Assembly (NCBI GenBank): GCA_015206945.1
Contig: JADEXV010000005.1
Coordinates: 19,096-83,095 of the forward strand
Direction: 5' to 3'
DNA from: Nostocales cyanobacterium LEGE 12452
Lineage (GTDB): Bacteria > Cyanobacteriota > Cyanobacteriia > Cyanobacteriales > Nostocaceae
Length of the DNA stretch: 64,000 bases
A program made the translations under genes and the position numbers. The notes beneath the pieces were generated by a model. The model saw only the letters and a program-made list of their open reading frames with translations. It searched no databases and had not been told where the DNA came from. This document shows positions 55,675 to 64,000 of this stretch, piece by piece. Within the stretch, counting starts at the first letter, position 1. Every line of letters starts with the position of its first letter.

Positions 55675-58011
55675 TTATGAGCTAATTTTTGGTTGAAAGT
55701 TACGCAATCTCAGAGCATTGCTAACAACAGACAGCGAAGAAAGTGCCATCGCAGCGCCGGCGATGATTGGATTAAGTAACCAACCAAAGATAGGGAACAG
55801 AATTCCCGCCGCAATAGGAATACCAATGACGTTGTAAATAAAGGCAAAGAAGAGATTTTGCCTGATATTGTTGATGGTGGCGCGACTAAGTTGAATTGCT
55901 GTGACAATTCCTTGCAAATCTCCAGAAATTAGGGTGATATCGCTAGCTGCGATCGCTACATCTGTTCCCGTCCCAATGGCAATTCCTACATCAGCCTGTG
56001 CTAACGCTGGCGCATCATTAATGCCATCACCTACCATTGCGACAATTGAGTGCTGAGTTTTGAGTGCTGAGTGCTGAGTTAGGAGTGAGAATTTATGAGA
56101 ATTCTTTCTCTGTGCCCTTCTGTACCCTATTTCCCCTTGCAGGGATTGGATAATCGCCGCTTTCTGATCTGGACGCACTTCGGCAAAGATTCGCTGGATG
56201 CCAACTTGTCTTGCGATCGCATCAGCAGTTTTACGATTATCTCCAGTGAGCATTACTACTTCTAAACCCAACTTCTGTAAAGCTTTCACCACTGCTGCTG
56301 ATGAAGGTTTGAGGGCATCGGCAATACCCATTATTCCTTGTAGTTCGCCATCTACAGCAATCAAAATAACTGTTTTACCAGCCGCTTCCCATACATCTTT
56401 ATATTGCTGGAGACTCATAGTGTTAATTCCAAGTTCTGTTAACCAGCGTTGTGTACCAATTTGCACAAGCTGATTTGCAACAACTCCTTGGACACCACTA
56501 CCTGCATTAGCTGTGAAGTTCTTTGCATCTATTAAACTTACTTCTTGAGACTGGGCATATTTTACAACCGCCTCAGCTAAAGGATGCTCAGAATTGCGTT
56601 CTACCGTTGCTGCTAACTGTAAAAGCTGGATTTCATTACCATGAGCTGTGCCGTTGACTGTTACAAAGTCTGTAACCGTCGGTTTCCCTTGAGTCAAAGT
56701 GCCAGTTTTATCTAAGACGATGGTTTGAATTTTGTGTGCTAGTTCTAAGCTGTCAGCACCTTTAATCAAGATGCCATTTTCTGCACCTTTGCCCGTCCCC
56801 ACCATTACAGAAGTGGGAGTAGCTAAACCCAAAGCACAAGGACAAGCGATAATCAGTACACCCACTGTTGTCATTGTGGCTAGAGTGAGGTTGCCAGTGA
56901 AATTAAACCAAATGACGAAAGTGGCGATCGCAACGGCAATTACAGCTGGTACAAACCATCCTGTAACTTGATCTGCCAAGCGCTGAATTGGTGCTTTAGA
57001 ACCTTGGGCTTGTTGCACTAATTTGACGATTTGAGCCAAAAATGTATCATTTCCGACTCGTGTCACCCGAAACTGAAATGCACCCGCACCGTTAATCGTC
57101 GCCCCAATCACCTCATCCCCTGGCTGCTTTTTAACTGGCAAACTTTCACCAGTCACCATCGCTTCATCTACTGTCGAAGTGCCTGCAATCACTTCGCCAT
57201 CTAGGGGAATCTTTTCACCAGGACGCACCAAAATCACGTCGTTGATTCTGACTTCGGCGATGGGAACATCAATTTCCACACCATCACGGATAACTCTGGC
57301 ATCTTTGGCTTGCAATCCGATGAGTTTGCGGATAGCTTCAGAAGTTTGTCCCCTAGCACGATTTTCTAACAACCGCCCTAGCAAAATTAAGGTAATCACA
57401 ATGGCGGCAACTTCATAATAAATATGAGGTATCAAGCCTTGAGCAATAAAAAATTTCGGGAAAATGGTGACAAACAAAGAATATAGATATGCTGCACTTG
57501 TACCCAAAGCAATCAGCGTGTCCATCGTCGCCGTATGGCGCTTGAGAGATTTCCAGCCATTGCGGTAAAAAGATCCACCACACCAGAACACGACGGGGGT
57601 TGTCAGCACTAACTGCACCCAAGAATTTTGCAGGAAGCTTGGAATTACAGGTAAGTTCAGCCCAGTCATCATGGGCAACGACCCCAAAAGTAGGAAAATG
57701 CTGATTACACCTCCCACCAATACCTTGAGGGAGAGTTGGCGTTGTAATGCTTGCCGACTAGCTTTCTCTGCATCATCTTCTTCAGAGAGCAATTCTTCCT
57801 GAAGTGAGTTAGAAGAGTATCCCGCAGATGCGATCGCACCTTGGATTTTCTCTAAATTGGCTAGAGAGCGATCGTATTTGATCGTAGCTTGCTCTGCTCC
57901 AAAGTTAACGTTACAGTCAATTACCCCAGAAACAGAGCGAATTGCCTTTTCGATGTTGTTGGCGCAAGCGGCACAACTCATGCCTCGAAGTTTGAGTGTG
58001 AGAGTATCCAT
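55675..58011 (-). CDS. copA: Copper-type P1B-ATPase (CopA/CtaA/PacS family)
   Basis: A 778-residue copper transporter. The N-terminal HMA domain has GMSCAAC (C13, C16). Core motifs: TGES, C390-P-C392, DKTGTLTQG (D434), [14 protein letters not shown] and [10 protein letters not shown]. The last helices carry [11 protein letters not shown] and [15 protein letters not shown], the YN and MxxSS signatures of Cu+ ATPases. Between SLQGE and [10 protein letters not shown] there is an insertion of about 27 residues, half of it encoded by an STRR, which plain CopA proteins lack. Whether it exports copper or supplies plastocyanin (PacS/CtaA roles) cannot be told. A copper chaperone gene lies 86 bases upstream. 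Confidence 0.93.
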   Translation of the reverse strand: MDTLTLKLRGMSCAACANNIEKAIRSVSGVIDCNVNFGAEQATIKYDRSLANLEKIQGAIASAGYSSNSLQEELLSEEDDAEKASRQALQRQLSLKVLVGGVISIFLLLGSLPMMTGLNLPVIPSFLQNSWVQLVLTTPVVFWCGGSFYRNGWKSLKRHTATMDTLIALGTSAAYLYSLFVTIFPKFFIAQGLIPHIYYEVAAIVITLILLGRLLENRARGQTSEAIRKLIGLQAKDARVIRDGVEIDVPIAEVRINDVILVRPGEKIPLDGEVIAGTSTVDEAMVTGESLPVKKQPGDEVIGATINGAGAFQFRVTRVGNDTFLAQIVKLVQQAQGSKAPIQRLADQVTGWFVPAVIAVAIATFVIWFNFTGNLTLATMTTVGVLIIACPCALGLATPTSVMVGTGKGAENGILIKGADSLELAHKIQTIVLDKTGTLTQGKPTVTDFVTVNGTAHGNEIQLLQLAATVERNSEHPLAEAVVKYAQSQEVSLIDAKNFTANAGSGVQGVVANQLVQIGTQRWLTELGINTMSLQQYKDVWEAAGKTVILIAVDGELQGIMGIADALKPSSAAVVKALQKLGLEVVMLTGDNRKTADAIARQVGIQRIFAEVRPDQKAAIIQSLQGEIGYRRAQRKNSHKFSLLTQHSALKTQHSIVAMVGDGINDAPALAQADVGIAIGTGTDVAIAASDITLISGDLQGIVTAIQLSRATINNIRQNLFFAFIYNVIGIPIAAGILFPIFGWLLNPIIAGAAMALSSLSVVSNALRLRNFQPKISS
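56047..56088 (-). repeat. STRR inside the copA coding sequence
   Basis: Six heptanucleotide units (tgagtgc, tgagttt, tgagtgc, tgagtgc, tgagtta, ggagtga on the plus strand). Six sevens make 42 bases, so the frame is kept; they encode [14 protein letters not shown]. Confidence 0.9.
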
Positions 58012-58097
58012 AACTAGATGAACCGCTGTGATTGGTGTGAGAGGAGCGTGAAGAAGGCAGGAGGGAGTGTTTCGACTCCTACCTTTCTTGCTAAAAA

Positions 58098-58292
58098 TTA
58101 AGCAACTGGATAACCCGCAGCAGCTAACGCTTCCTTAATTGCTGTTTCTGATGCTTGAGTTTCTACGCTGACAAGCTTGGTTGTTGGATCGGCCTGAACG
58201 TTAGCATTGGCATCGACTGCCTGAAGTGTTTTGGTGATGGTGCTTGCACAAGCAGAACAAGCCATGTTGGGAACTGTGAGTTGGAGAGTCAT
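58098..58292 (-). CDS. Atx1-like copper chaperone (HMA domain)
   Basis: A 64-residue single HMA domain, [20 protein letters not shown] at the start, with the MxCxxC copper site (MACSAC). It ends [17 protein letters not shown]. Atx1-type chaperones carry Cu(I) to P-type ATPases such as the one directly downstream. ATG at 58292 gives the standard length; upstream in-frame starts would add a non-homologous stretch. A MerR-type operator is about 105 bases upstream, so chaperone, copA and the small membrane protein probably form one metal-induced operon. Confidence 0.9.
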   Translation of the reverse strand: MTLQLTVPNMACSACASTITKTLQAVDANANVQADPTTKLVSVETQASETAIKEALAAAGYPVA

Positions 58293-58395
58293 AGATTTAC
58301 GGGATAAAATGAACAACTTAGCCAGATCGAGCTGGATGATTGAGACGTATCCCTCACACATCAGAAATAACTGAAAAGAGAGTCGCCTTGAATTT

Positions 58396-58428
58396 ATCCT
58401 AGACTCTCTAGCCGGCTGGAGAGTCTAG
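58396..58428 (-). promoter_or_regulatory. MerR-type operator/promoter of the chaperone-copA operon
   Basis: A 30-base dyad (58399-58428) whose halves match at 14 of 15 positions; the core on the minus strand reads actctccagccggctagaga. It sits between TAGACT (58427-58422) and TAGGAT (58401-58396), spaced 20 bases, the over-long spacer used by MerR-family regulators. The actct...agagt halves resemble ZntR/PbrR sites more than CueR sites. Confidence 0.82.
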
Positions 58429-58673
58429 AGATTTTTAAAAGTTTTTCGCTAAACTTCAAATTTCTTTACAACTTTGGTTTGGGGCAGGGCTGTTTCATTC
58501 CCTAAATGCCATGAAAAAGCAAGGGTTCTAGCGATTCAATATTGATTATTTTCTTACCAACGTGCCGATAAAATGAAAAATTTTACTGTTGTTTAAGTGC
58601 TTAAAAGTTCATCTCATTGTCTAATGTGCAGCTTCACAGAGAATTGGTATTAGTTGTTGACAGTTGAGAAACC
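58429..58673. other. Intergenic region
   Basis: About 245 bases between the operator and the stop of the next minus-strand gene. No gene or hairpin of note. Confidence 0.35.
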
Positions 58674-60002
58674 TCACTGGAGTTGCTTGAATTTATTATT
58701 TGCCGATAGCAATAACTCTTGAGCTTTTAAATAAACAGTTGTACCTTTCTCTACCTTTTCTAATTGGTTAATAATGCTGTGTAACTGACTAATTACACGA
58801 TTGCGATCCAAATTTTTGGGGTCAGTGGGAATTGAAGCCATTAAGCTTTCTATTTCTCGTTGTGCTGTTGCCAAAGCCTGTACAGAATCTGCCTCAGCTT
58901 GTCGTCTTACTTTGACTTGACCCAAATTAGTCTCATAAGTTGCTAATAACTTTTGTGCTTCTGCATAACCTACCAAATCTTCAGAAGAAATCTGTTTTAA
59001 CCGCTCAATGGCTTCTGACCATAAATTTTCTATTTGTTCCCATTCGGTGGCTGTGTGCGGTGGATTTTGACCAGCTTTTGCAGCTTGCCAAGAAAATTGC
59101 TGCGCTGCGGTAATTAAAGCACTGACGCGTTCATTTCCCGCTGCTAATCCCACAACTTCTTTAAAATCACGCTTGTAGGCATCTAGTTGATTTTGAGCAG
59201 TTTTTCCGGCTAAGGTTTGTCCGGGAATCTCTTCTAACTTATCCAGTGCTGAACGCCAAACTGCGATCGCCGACTTTTTATCGGTTACTGTTGTAGCAAT
59301 TTGATACTGCTGTTTTGCGTTCAATAATGCTTGACTATTATCAGTGAGCAAGGTTTGAGCGTTTTTTTCCTGAAAAACCTTGGCTTCTAGTTGCCCTACT
59401 TGACGACGCGCTGCATTCAGACCGTAAACGCTGAACCGCCAGTCATACCACCAATATTTGTATTCCGGCCAATCGTTAACTAACCCAACTGGCAAGTTAT
59501 CCAAATGTGTTTTTGTCTGTTGCAGTTGCTGTTCACCCAATGCTAAATCTGCTGCACTAGTGGGTTTTTCAATCAAGTATTCAGCTTGCTCAATTGATGC
59601 CAACGCTTGCCGATAGTGCTGTTCCATGCTCATGTAACTGGGTAGCAGTAAAAAAGGCGCTTTTTGCACCACACTTCGGCGAATTATTGGGTAAGGCAGA
59701 TTCGCCAGACAAACCATACCTGCGGGAATACCGATAAGTATTACTATCCATATCAACTTAGTACCTATACCTTTATTGGCTTTGCTAGGTCTTTTTTGAT
59801 GGGATATACTGCTAACCTGCCCCTGTGCTGCTATTTCCTGTTCTAATTCAGCTAGAGTTTTTGGTTGTGATGGTTTTGCTGGTTGCTTCAGCCCTGTAGG
59901 TTGTTGGCTGATTACAGATGGATTTATCCCAGAAACATTTTGAGAGTTATTACGGGAAAATTTTTTAGTAATTTTGTGTAAAAAGGTCATATATAGATTC
60001 AA
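58674..60002 (-). CDS. Single-pass membrane protein with long helical domain
   Basis: A 442-residue protein of unknown function. A disordered, proline/glutamine-rich cytoplasmic part (1-75) precedes one membrane helix (about 82-104, LIWIVILIGIPAGMVCLANL). The remaining 330 residues are charged helices with weak internal repeats of about 60-70 residues (LLTDNSQALLNAKQQYQIA..., the W-x-x-A-L-D-K-L-E-x-I-P-G-Q-T pattern and its later variant W-S-E-A-I-E-R-L-K-Q-I-S). No enzyme motif. It may be a scaffold outside the membrane. Monocistronic on the minus strand. Confidence 0.75.
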   Translation of the reverse strand: MNLYMTFLHKITKKFSRNNSQNVSGINPSVISQQPTGLKQPAKPSQPKTLAELEQEIAAQGQVSSISHQKRPSKANKGIGTKLIWIVILIGIPAGMVCLANLPYPIIRRSVVQKAPFLLLPSYMSMEQHYRQALASIEQAEYLIEKPTSAADLALGEQQLQQTKTHLDNLPVGLVNDWPEYKYWWYDWRFSVYGLNAARRQVGQLEAKVFQEKNAQTLLTDNSQALLNAKQQYQIATTVTDKKSAIAVWRSALDKLEEIPGQTLAGKTAQNQLDAYKRDFKEVVGLAAGNERVSALITAAQQFSWQAAKAGQNPPHTATEWEQIENLWSEAIERLKQISSEDLVGYAEAQKLLATYETNLGQVKVRRQAEADSVQALATAQREIESLMASIPTDPKNLDRNRVISQLHSIINQLEKVEKGTTVYLKAQELLLSANNKFKQLQ

Positions 60003-60200
60003 TACTTAGTTTAGTATTACCCAACTAAGCTCGAAATAAAAACAATATGTGGCTTTTTACAAAAGCTCCAAGGGTGCGATCGCTATTTTATAGTATTTTT
60101 TTACCCTAAAAAAGGGGTATCCACAGGTCATATTGATGTGCAGGTTAAGGCAGAGATGGTGACGTTGTGGCGTGATTGAGTGTGGTGCTGACGTTTAGCT

Positions 60201-60230
60201 AAATAAAAAGCCCCTGGTCAACGCCAGGGG
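60201..60230 (-). terminator. Terminator on the minus strand
   Basis: cccctgg (60211-60217) pairs with ccagggg (60224-60230). Read on the minus strand it is followed by ctttttattt, so it ends transcripts coming from the gene at 60493-60798. Confidence 0.8.
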
Positions 60231-60361
60231 TATCCATCTTTATTCCCTCATTTAGAATGGCATCTGTGAAGCTATAGTAAATCCGTATTAATGCGATAAG
60301 CGCATAGGAATGATGATTATTTTGCAATCAGCTAGATAGGAAGTTACTCAGTGGCATGGAT

Positions 60362-60478
60362 GAGAGCGATGTCTACGGCGGTCACTGAGCGCAGCCGTAC
60401 TTTTTCCCTACGGGACGGCGAACGGAGAAGCAAGCTACGCGCAGCGAACGTAGAGAAATGCGGGCTGCACCTACGCTT
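60362..60478. repeat. Dispersed Nostoc repeat
   Basis: GC-rich patch in AT-rich surroundings, with gcgatgtctacggcgg at one end and gcgggctgcacctacgc at the other. agcaagctacgcgcagcg is the complement of a segment in the element at 38087-38250; the left end recurs at 27870 and 62778. Confidence 0.65.
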
Positions 60479-60492
60479 TTTGCAATCTCCAT

Positions 60493-60798
60493 TTAAAACA
60501 GGGGATTGTGTTCATTATCCCAACACTTGCGATCGCTCCAATTTCTGCCAGTATCTTCGCATTCAGATGCATTATCTATCCAAGGAATTGATGTAGAGTG
60601 GTACGAGTTTTCAATGGAAGCGAATAAGCTAGCACTGAATAAGGGTAACAATAAGGAGAAAATTATTAATGTACAAATCGGTAGAGTGATTAAATACCCA
60701 GTAAGCAGTACAATGTTGCCATGAGTCAAAATAAATGTACCTATCTTCTTGTTTTTTTGACGAGTTTTTAAGCTGGTTTTTGAATTCGAGAAATGCAT
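60493..60798 (-). CDS. Small membrane protein with conserved Cys-containing tail
   Basis: A 101-residue protein. A basic N-terminus leads to two hydrophobic stretches (about 24-45 and 45-60, NIVLLTGYLITLPICTLIIF...LLLPLFSASLFA). The C-terminal tail NASECEDTGRNWSDRKCWDNEHNPLF has two cysteines; the pattern C-x2-TGR-x-W-x3-KCW-D-x-EH is one I associate with small conserved cyanobacterial proteins. Function unknown. A terminator follows about 260 bases downstream. Confidence 0.65.
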   Translation of the reverse strand: MHFSNSKTSLKTRQKNKKIGTFILTHGNIVLLTGYLITLPICTLIIFSLLLPLFSASLFASIENSYHSTSIPWIDNASECEDTGRNWSDRKCWDNEHNPLF

Positions 60799-61212
60799 AA
60801 TGCAACCCTATTAATACCAGTTTATATAACAATCACATTTAATTTTTAAAAGCCAAGCTAACTGAGAGCAAGCCCGATCGGGTCTTGCTCTCAGTCTATT
60901 TAGCAAAAATCAAATATGAGTCTTATATAAGTATGGATTTTTACGTAAGAATATTATTCAGGCTATACACTCTGATGTCAAAGGTACAAGTGGCGACTTC
61001 TTAGAACCTTTAATTTTTGGGCGCAAAAAAATATTTTCCATGAAAATGAGTTGAAGTTTTGCCACTCACTTCTGTGTAAATACTGACAAAATTAAGTTGC
61101 CTAAATTATTGCGTTCGCCTTCTGATAAAGTATAAATTTTAGTTCCTGCCGCAACCTTTAAGCATGGAAACCATGATTTCAAGATATTCCTAATCAGCAA
61201 CAGTACGCAGGT
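60799..61212. other. Intergenic region
   Basis: About 410 bases. A gagcaagcccgatcgggtcttgctc-like hairpin (arms gagcaagccc/gggtcttgctc, about 60867-60891) is the only structure; it may be a terminator or REP. No gene. Confidence 0.4.
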
Positions 61213-61332
61213 TGGAACACACATGACTTGCAGAAAGCTTTTCCAGAGATGAAGAGATTTTCGGTTCGCAATCTCAAGTCTGTGCAGACATTCGCCAAAG
61301 CTTATCCAAACGAGGAATTTGTGCAAGCGTAA
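61213..61332 (+). pseudogene. Remnant of a DUF1016 (YhcG-type) nuclease gene
   Basis: The frame reads DLQKAFPEMKRFSVRNLKSV then QTFAKAYPNEEFVQA and stop. This matches the N-terminal DUF1016 core (FPG..GFSVRNLKYM..FAEAYPD). Only about 40 codons remain out of some 350, with no start and no C-terminal PD-(D/E)xK domain. It is a decayed fragment. Confidence 0.65.
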
Positions 61333-61415
61333 AGAAGATAAACTCAGCGACAGACACAAAGAAACGGAGAGAGTATTTAATAATTTCCCCGTATCCCTGC
61401 GTCTTCAATAAACAA

Positions 61416-61751
61416 CTACCACCAAACTCGATTTCCATTTTCGTCAACTCGTGCTTCCCGAATTACGTCGGAAATTTCTTCAGCATCTTTAACGTGGTGG
61501 AGTGCCTTTTTTTCACCATCAGGTTCATCCACAACGAAGTAAGTCGGGACTGTGATTGTATCGCCTGTAATATCTGGTACATGATCAACCGCTGCCTGTT
61601 TAGCCTTCTCTTCAACTGATTGAGGCTTATCAGAAATTCTATCTCCTGGATTCGCGGTTAGGTTTCTTTCGTTCACATCTGGCTTTTCACGAGAATCTCG
61701 ATCTTCGCTTACTGGTTGATTAATTTGATTTTCTTGATTTTTATCACTCAT
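61416..61751 (-). CDS. Hydrophilic hypothetical protein
   Basis: A 111-residue protein. The N-terminal 55 residues are disordered and charged (MSDKNQENQINQPVSEDRDS onward). The C-terminal half, ITVPTYFVVDEPDGEKKALHHVKDAEEISDVIREARVDENGNRVWW, looks like a small folded domain. Family unknown to me. ATG at 61751 is the natural start; the frame extends 13 codons upstream without a better one. Confidence 0.65.
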   Translation of the reverse strand: MSDKNQENQINQPVSEDRDSREKPDVNERNLTANPGDRISDKPQSVEEKAKQAAVDHVPDITGDTITVPTYFVVDEPDGEKKALHHVKDAEEISDVIREARVDENGNRVWW

Positions 61752-62214
61752 GGCGCTTTCAGTTATTAAAATATGGAACTCGACTAACAACAGCTTAAAA
61801 AATTAAAGGCATAAAGAGTTCTTTCTGTGGAGAGAGTTTGAGAATATATTTTGAAGATGTTTTGTGAGGAACATATCTGAGGTTATAGCCTAGCTCTGAG
61901 GTTTATAAATAACCTCCTACTCCAGAAATAAATAATAATTAAAAATTACAGTTTAGAACTGATTCGTAAAGAAAATCTTAAGGATACCCAATTTATTGCT
62001 GGGCATGACTTTCAGAGAATTAACCTTGATTGACTCAAATTCCTGAAACCCTTACGAGACAAATACTTTACTCTAGTTGACAAATTAGCTCTTAGGCGGA
62101 ACTCTTAAAAAAGCCAATTTTATGAAAATCAACCCATAATAAACATAAATTTACATTAATCCTAATGCGATCGCGCCGTAGTATAGTACAACCTTTGCTG
62201 GTAATACCAATTTA
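61752..62214. other. AT-rich intergenic region
   Basis: About 460 bases with no gene, RNA or strong hairpin that I can see. A HIP1-like site is at 62166. Confidence 0.35.
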
Positions 62215-62739
62215 ATGAACGAAATACTTCTTGTAGTAGATATGCAAAACGGTTTTATGTCTGATAAATGCAGACATATTATTCCTACTATTATTAAACT
62301 AATCGAGCGATTTTTAGCAGATGGAAAGCTAGTTGAATTCACAAGATTTATTAATACTAATCATAGCAATTATGTAAAATTAATTCATTGGTCAAAATTG
62401 ATGCAAGAACCAGAAACGAGCATTATTGATGAACTTCAGCCATATATAAATAATATTTTTGATAAACCTTATTACTCTGCATTTACGGAAACTTTTTCGA
62501 GTTTTATTTTTATTAATAAAATCAGCAAAATATATCTTTGTGGAATTGCAACCGATAGCTGTATTTTGAAAACAGCAATTGACTCTTTTGAGCGTGGTAT
62601 TGAACCAGTGATTATCGAGGATGCTTGCTCTAGTCACGGTGGTCAGCAAGCACATGATGCAGGTATTTTTTTGCTGAAGCGTAATATAGGGAAAAACCAA
62701 ATTAAGATGACTGATGAGGTTCTTGAGGAGATGTCATAA
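62215..62739 (+). CDS. Isochorismatase-like cysteine hydrolase
   Basis: A 174-residue alpha/beta hydrolase of the isochorismatase/nicotinamidase superfamily. The catalytic triad is visible: D9 (LLVVDMQNGF), K84 (IFDKPYYSAF) and C116 (CGIATDSCILKTA), and the cis-peptide region precedes the cysteine. Ends with IEDACSSHGGQQAHDAGIFLLKR as usual. Substrate could be nicotinamide, an N-carbamoyl compound or other amide; no zinc-binding DxH of nicotinamidase is present, so a general cysteine hydrolase is safest. Base composition is more AT-rich than its neighbours and there is no HIP1 site, hinting at transfer. Confidence 0.85.
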   Translation: MNEILLVVDMQNGFMSDKCRHIIPTIIKLIERFLADGKLVEFTRFINTNHSNYVKLIHWSKLMQEPETSIIDELQPYINNIFDKPYYSAFTETFSSFIFINKISKIYLCGIATDSCILKTAIDSFERGIEPVIIEDACSSHGGQQAHDAGIFLLKRNIGKNQIKMTDEVLEEMS

Positions 62740-62824
62740 GCCTTAGTGTTGTATCATCGCTAATATCCTGAAGCTGGTGCGATGCCTACGGCAGGCTGCG
62801 CCTACGCAAGGGTTGGTCTTATGA

Positions 62825-63031
62825 ACATACTCCGATATTTTAAAGCTTAGTCATGAAGAAATTAATAAAATTGGAGCTTTTGTACAATTTAATCGAATGT
62901 TATGGGAACAACAAGGCTCTAGCTTAGGACTGACTATTGTTCAGCATATAGTTAAATTATCTGGTGGTGAATTTACAATTGCTAACATTCCTGAAAAAGA
63001 AACTATTGTAAGTGTAAGTTTGCCTTGCTAG
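62825..63031 (+). pseudogene. C-terminal remnant of a histidine kinase
   Basis: The frame contains INKIGAFVQFNRMLWEQQGS then SLGLTIVQHIVKLSGGEFTI and ends in VSLPC and stop. This is the end of a HATPase domain (G2 box GSxLGL..., final HGG-like turn). There is no start codon, N box or G1 box upstream (a stop at 62822), so only the last 68 codons of a kinase survive. Confidence 0.75.
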
Positions 63032-63155
63032 AGGATGCTGACAAATATAACTACAGTAAAATATGAATTTACAAAATAGTAATTCAGGTAGTAAAGGGAA
63101 TCTATCTTAATCTTTTAGGGGATTAGTTATATTCTGTAGTTTTAAGTACGCTTTT

Positions 63156-64000
63156 TCAACACCAGGTTTGCACAACATGGCCCTTCAACTGTTGTCCTAA
63201 CCAAGGTGTATTTTGTGAAAGTGTATAAAGACTTTTACGTTCGACTTTCCAGGTTTGCTGGGGATCAAATAAAGTAAGTTCCGCTGGTTGATGAGGTACG
63301 ATCGCACTTACTTTTTGCCCCAAACACTCTGCTGGATTAGTACTCAATGCCCGCCATAATTCTAAAGCTGTAAATTCCTCAGTTTCAACGAGATATTGCC
63401 ACAGTAAAGGTAATGCTAGCTCTAAACCAATTGCCCCAGCGGGTGCTTCGGCAAAGGCTTGGACTTTTTCTTCGTAGCTGTAGGGTGTGTGATCGATAGC
63501 GATCGCATCAATTACACCCGCACGTACCCCTGCACGCAACGCCGCCATATCACTGGGAGTACCTAAAGGCGGATCTAAATGCAAGCTGGTGTGATAACTC
63601 TTAACTGCTTTAGTATCAAGTAAAAGGTGCATCCAGGTGGTGCTAGCGGTGATTGGTAAACCAGCCGCCTTCGCTGAAGCAATTAATTCCACGCTGCGAG
63701 CTGTAGAGACACGCATGATATGGACTGGTGTGCCGATGGTTGCCACCAATTCAAGCATAGCTGCGATCGCAGTTGTTTCAGCGCTGGCGGGTATTGGGGG
63801 TAAACCAAAACGGAGAGCATCTTTCCCTTCTCTCATTACACCATTCGCTGCTAACTGGCGATCGCTAGGCCAAAATGCGACTGGTTTACCCAAAGGCTGG
63901 AGATACTCTAACACTCGCCGCACCAGCGCCAAATTTTCTAAGGGCTTACCATCAGTAAAACCCACAACTCCAGCTGACGCTAAATCTGCCAATTCCGTCA
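63156..64000 (-). CDS. pyrC: Dihydroorotase, N-terminus outside window
   Basis: Third step of pyrimidine synthesis, closing carbamoyl-aspartate to dihydroorotate with a metal centre. The frame is open to the window edge, so the first 140 or so residues, including the HxH metal motif, are missing; the TTG at 63992 is internal. Visible parts include GVVGFTDG, PVHIMRVSTARSVELI, ITASTTWMHLLLD, the late catalytic DAIAIDHTPYSYEEK, and APAGAIGLELALPLL. In many type I enzymes ASTTWMHLLL reads as H-HLLL; some cyanobacterial homologues are non-catalytic or depend on PyrB, so activity cannot be judged from this fragment. Confidence 0.88.
   Translation of the reverse strand, partial: TELADLASAGVVGFTDGKPLENLALVRRVLEYLQPLGKPVAFWPSDRQLAANGVMREGKDALRFGLPPIPASAETTAIAAMLELVATIGTPVHIMRVSTARSVELIASAKAAGLPITASTTWMHLLLDTKAVKSYHTSLHLDPPLGTPSDMAALRAGVRAGVIDAIAIDHTPYSYEEKVQAFAEAPAGAIGLELALPLLWQYLVETEEFTALELWRALSTNPAECLGQKVSAIVPHQPAELTLFDPQQTWKVERKSLYTLSQNTPWLGQQLKGHVVQTWC

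Noticed and set aside
61066..61359. Minus-strand 97-codon frame
   Set aside because: It is antisense to the DUF1016 remnant, which explains the sequence better.

Overview
The window comes from a heterocyst-forming filamentous cyanobacterium of the Nostoc/Anabaena group. The evidence is the very frequent HIP1 octamer (gcgatcgc), the heptanucleotide short tandem repeats (STRR) typical of Nostoc between genes, phycobilisome and photosystem I genes (apcF, psaK), CP12, and above all the heterocyst master regulator hetR together with a patX-like gene. There is no rRNA or tRNA gene, CRISPR array, prophage or intact insertion sequence. It is a chromosomal housekeeping region with short accessory patches.

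Layout. 1-4.6 kb: end of a DUF697 GTPase, cp12, tlyA, a DUF29-like gene, and an xisH-xisI pair in which xisH is broken by one nonsense codon. 4.1-9.1 kb: nitrogen and differentiation block with apcF, glnA behind an NtcA-type promoter, convergent gifA (glutamine synthetase inactivating factor) with an NtcA site in its promoter, a ferritin-like gene, and patX (HRGSGR peptide) behind a TCCGGA (DIF+) motif. 9.2-17 kb: FAD oxidoreductase, zinc dehydrogenase, a 21-bp minisatellite, a PiT phosphate permease, and a large coiled-coil/EamA fusion. 17-19.8 kb: a long non-coding leader and hetR. 20-24.7 kb: small secreted and hypothetical genes, rpsD, moaA. 24.7-31 kb: two minus-strand units, each a small peptide gene followed by a filamentous-haemagglutinin (two-partner-secretion) type exoprotein. 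31-48.9 kb: housekeeping genes, including the alkane pathway (ado, aar) with accA, an SDR and folE, then trpF, psaK, an S2P protease, der, an ECF T-component, pipX-pipY-sepF-proC and a Ski2-like helicase. 50-58.5 kb: metal homeostasis island with a His-rich Zn-type P-ATPase, a Rieske oxygenase, a MerR regulator, a small membrane protein, a Cu-type P-ATPase and an Atx1-like chaperone behind a MerR-type operator. 58.6-64 kb: hypothetical genes, two gene remnants, a cysteine hydrolase and the end of pyrC.

How the genes connect. glnA, gifA and pipX are all part of the 2-oxoglutarate/NtcA network: glnA has an activator-spaced NtcA site and gifA a repressor-spaced one, so glutamine synthetase and its inhibitor should respond oppositely to nitrogen. 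HetR (activator) and PatX (source of an RGSGR inhibitor peptide) lie 10 kb apart and form the core of heterocyst pattern control. ado and aar convert fatty acyl-ACP to alkanes beside accA, which supplies malonyl-CoA.

Functions are assigned by recognising motifs and family resemblance by eye; no database search was run. Comparisons with other Nostoc genomes are from memory.
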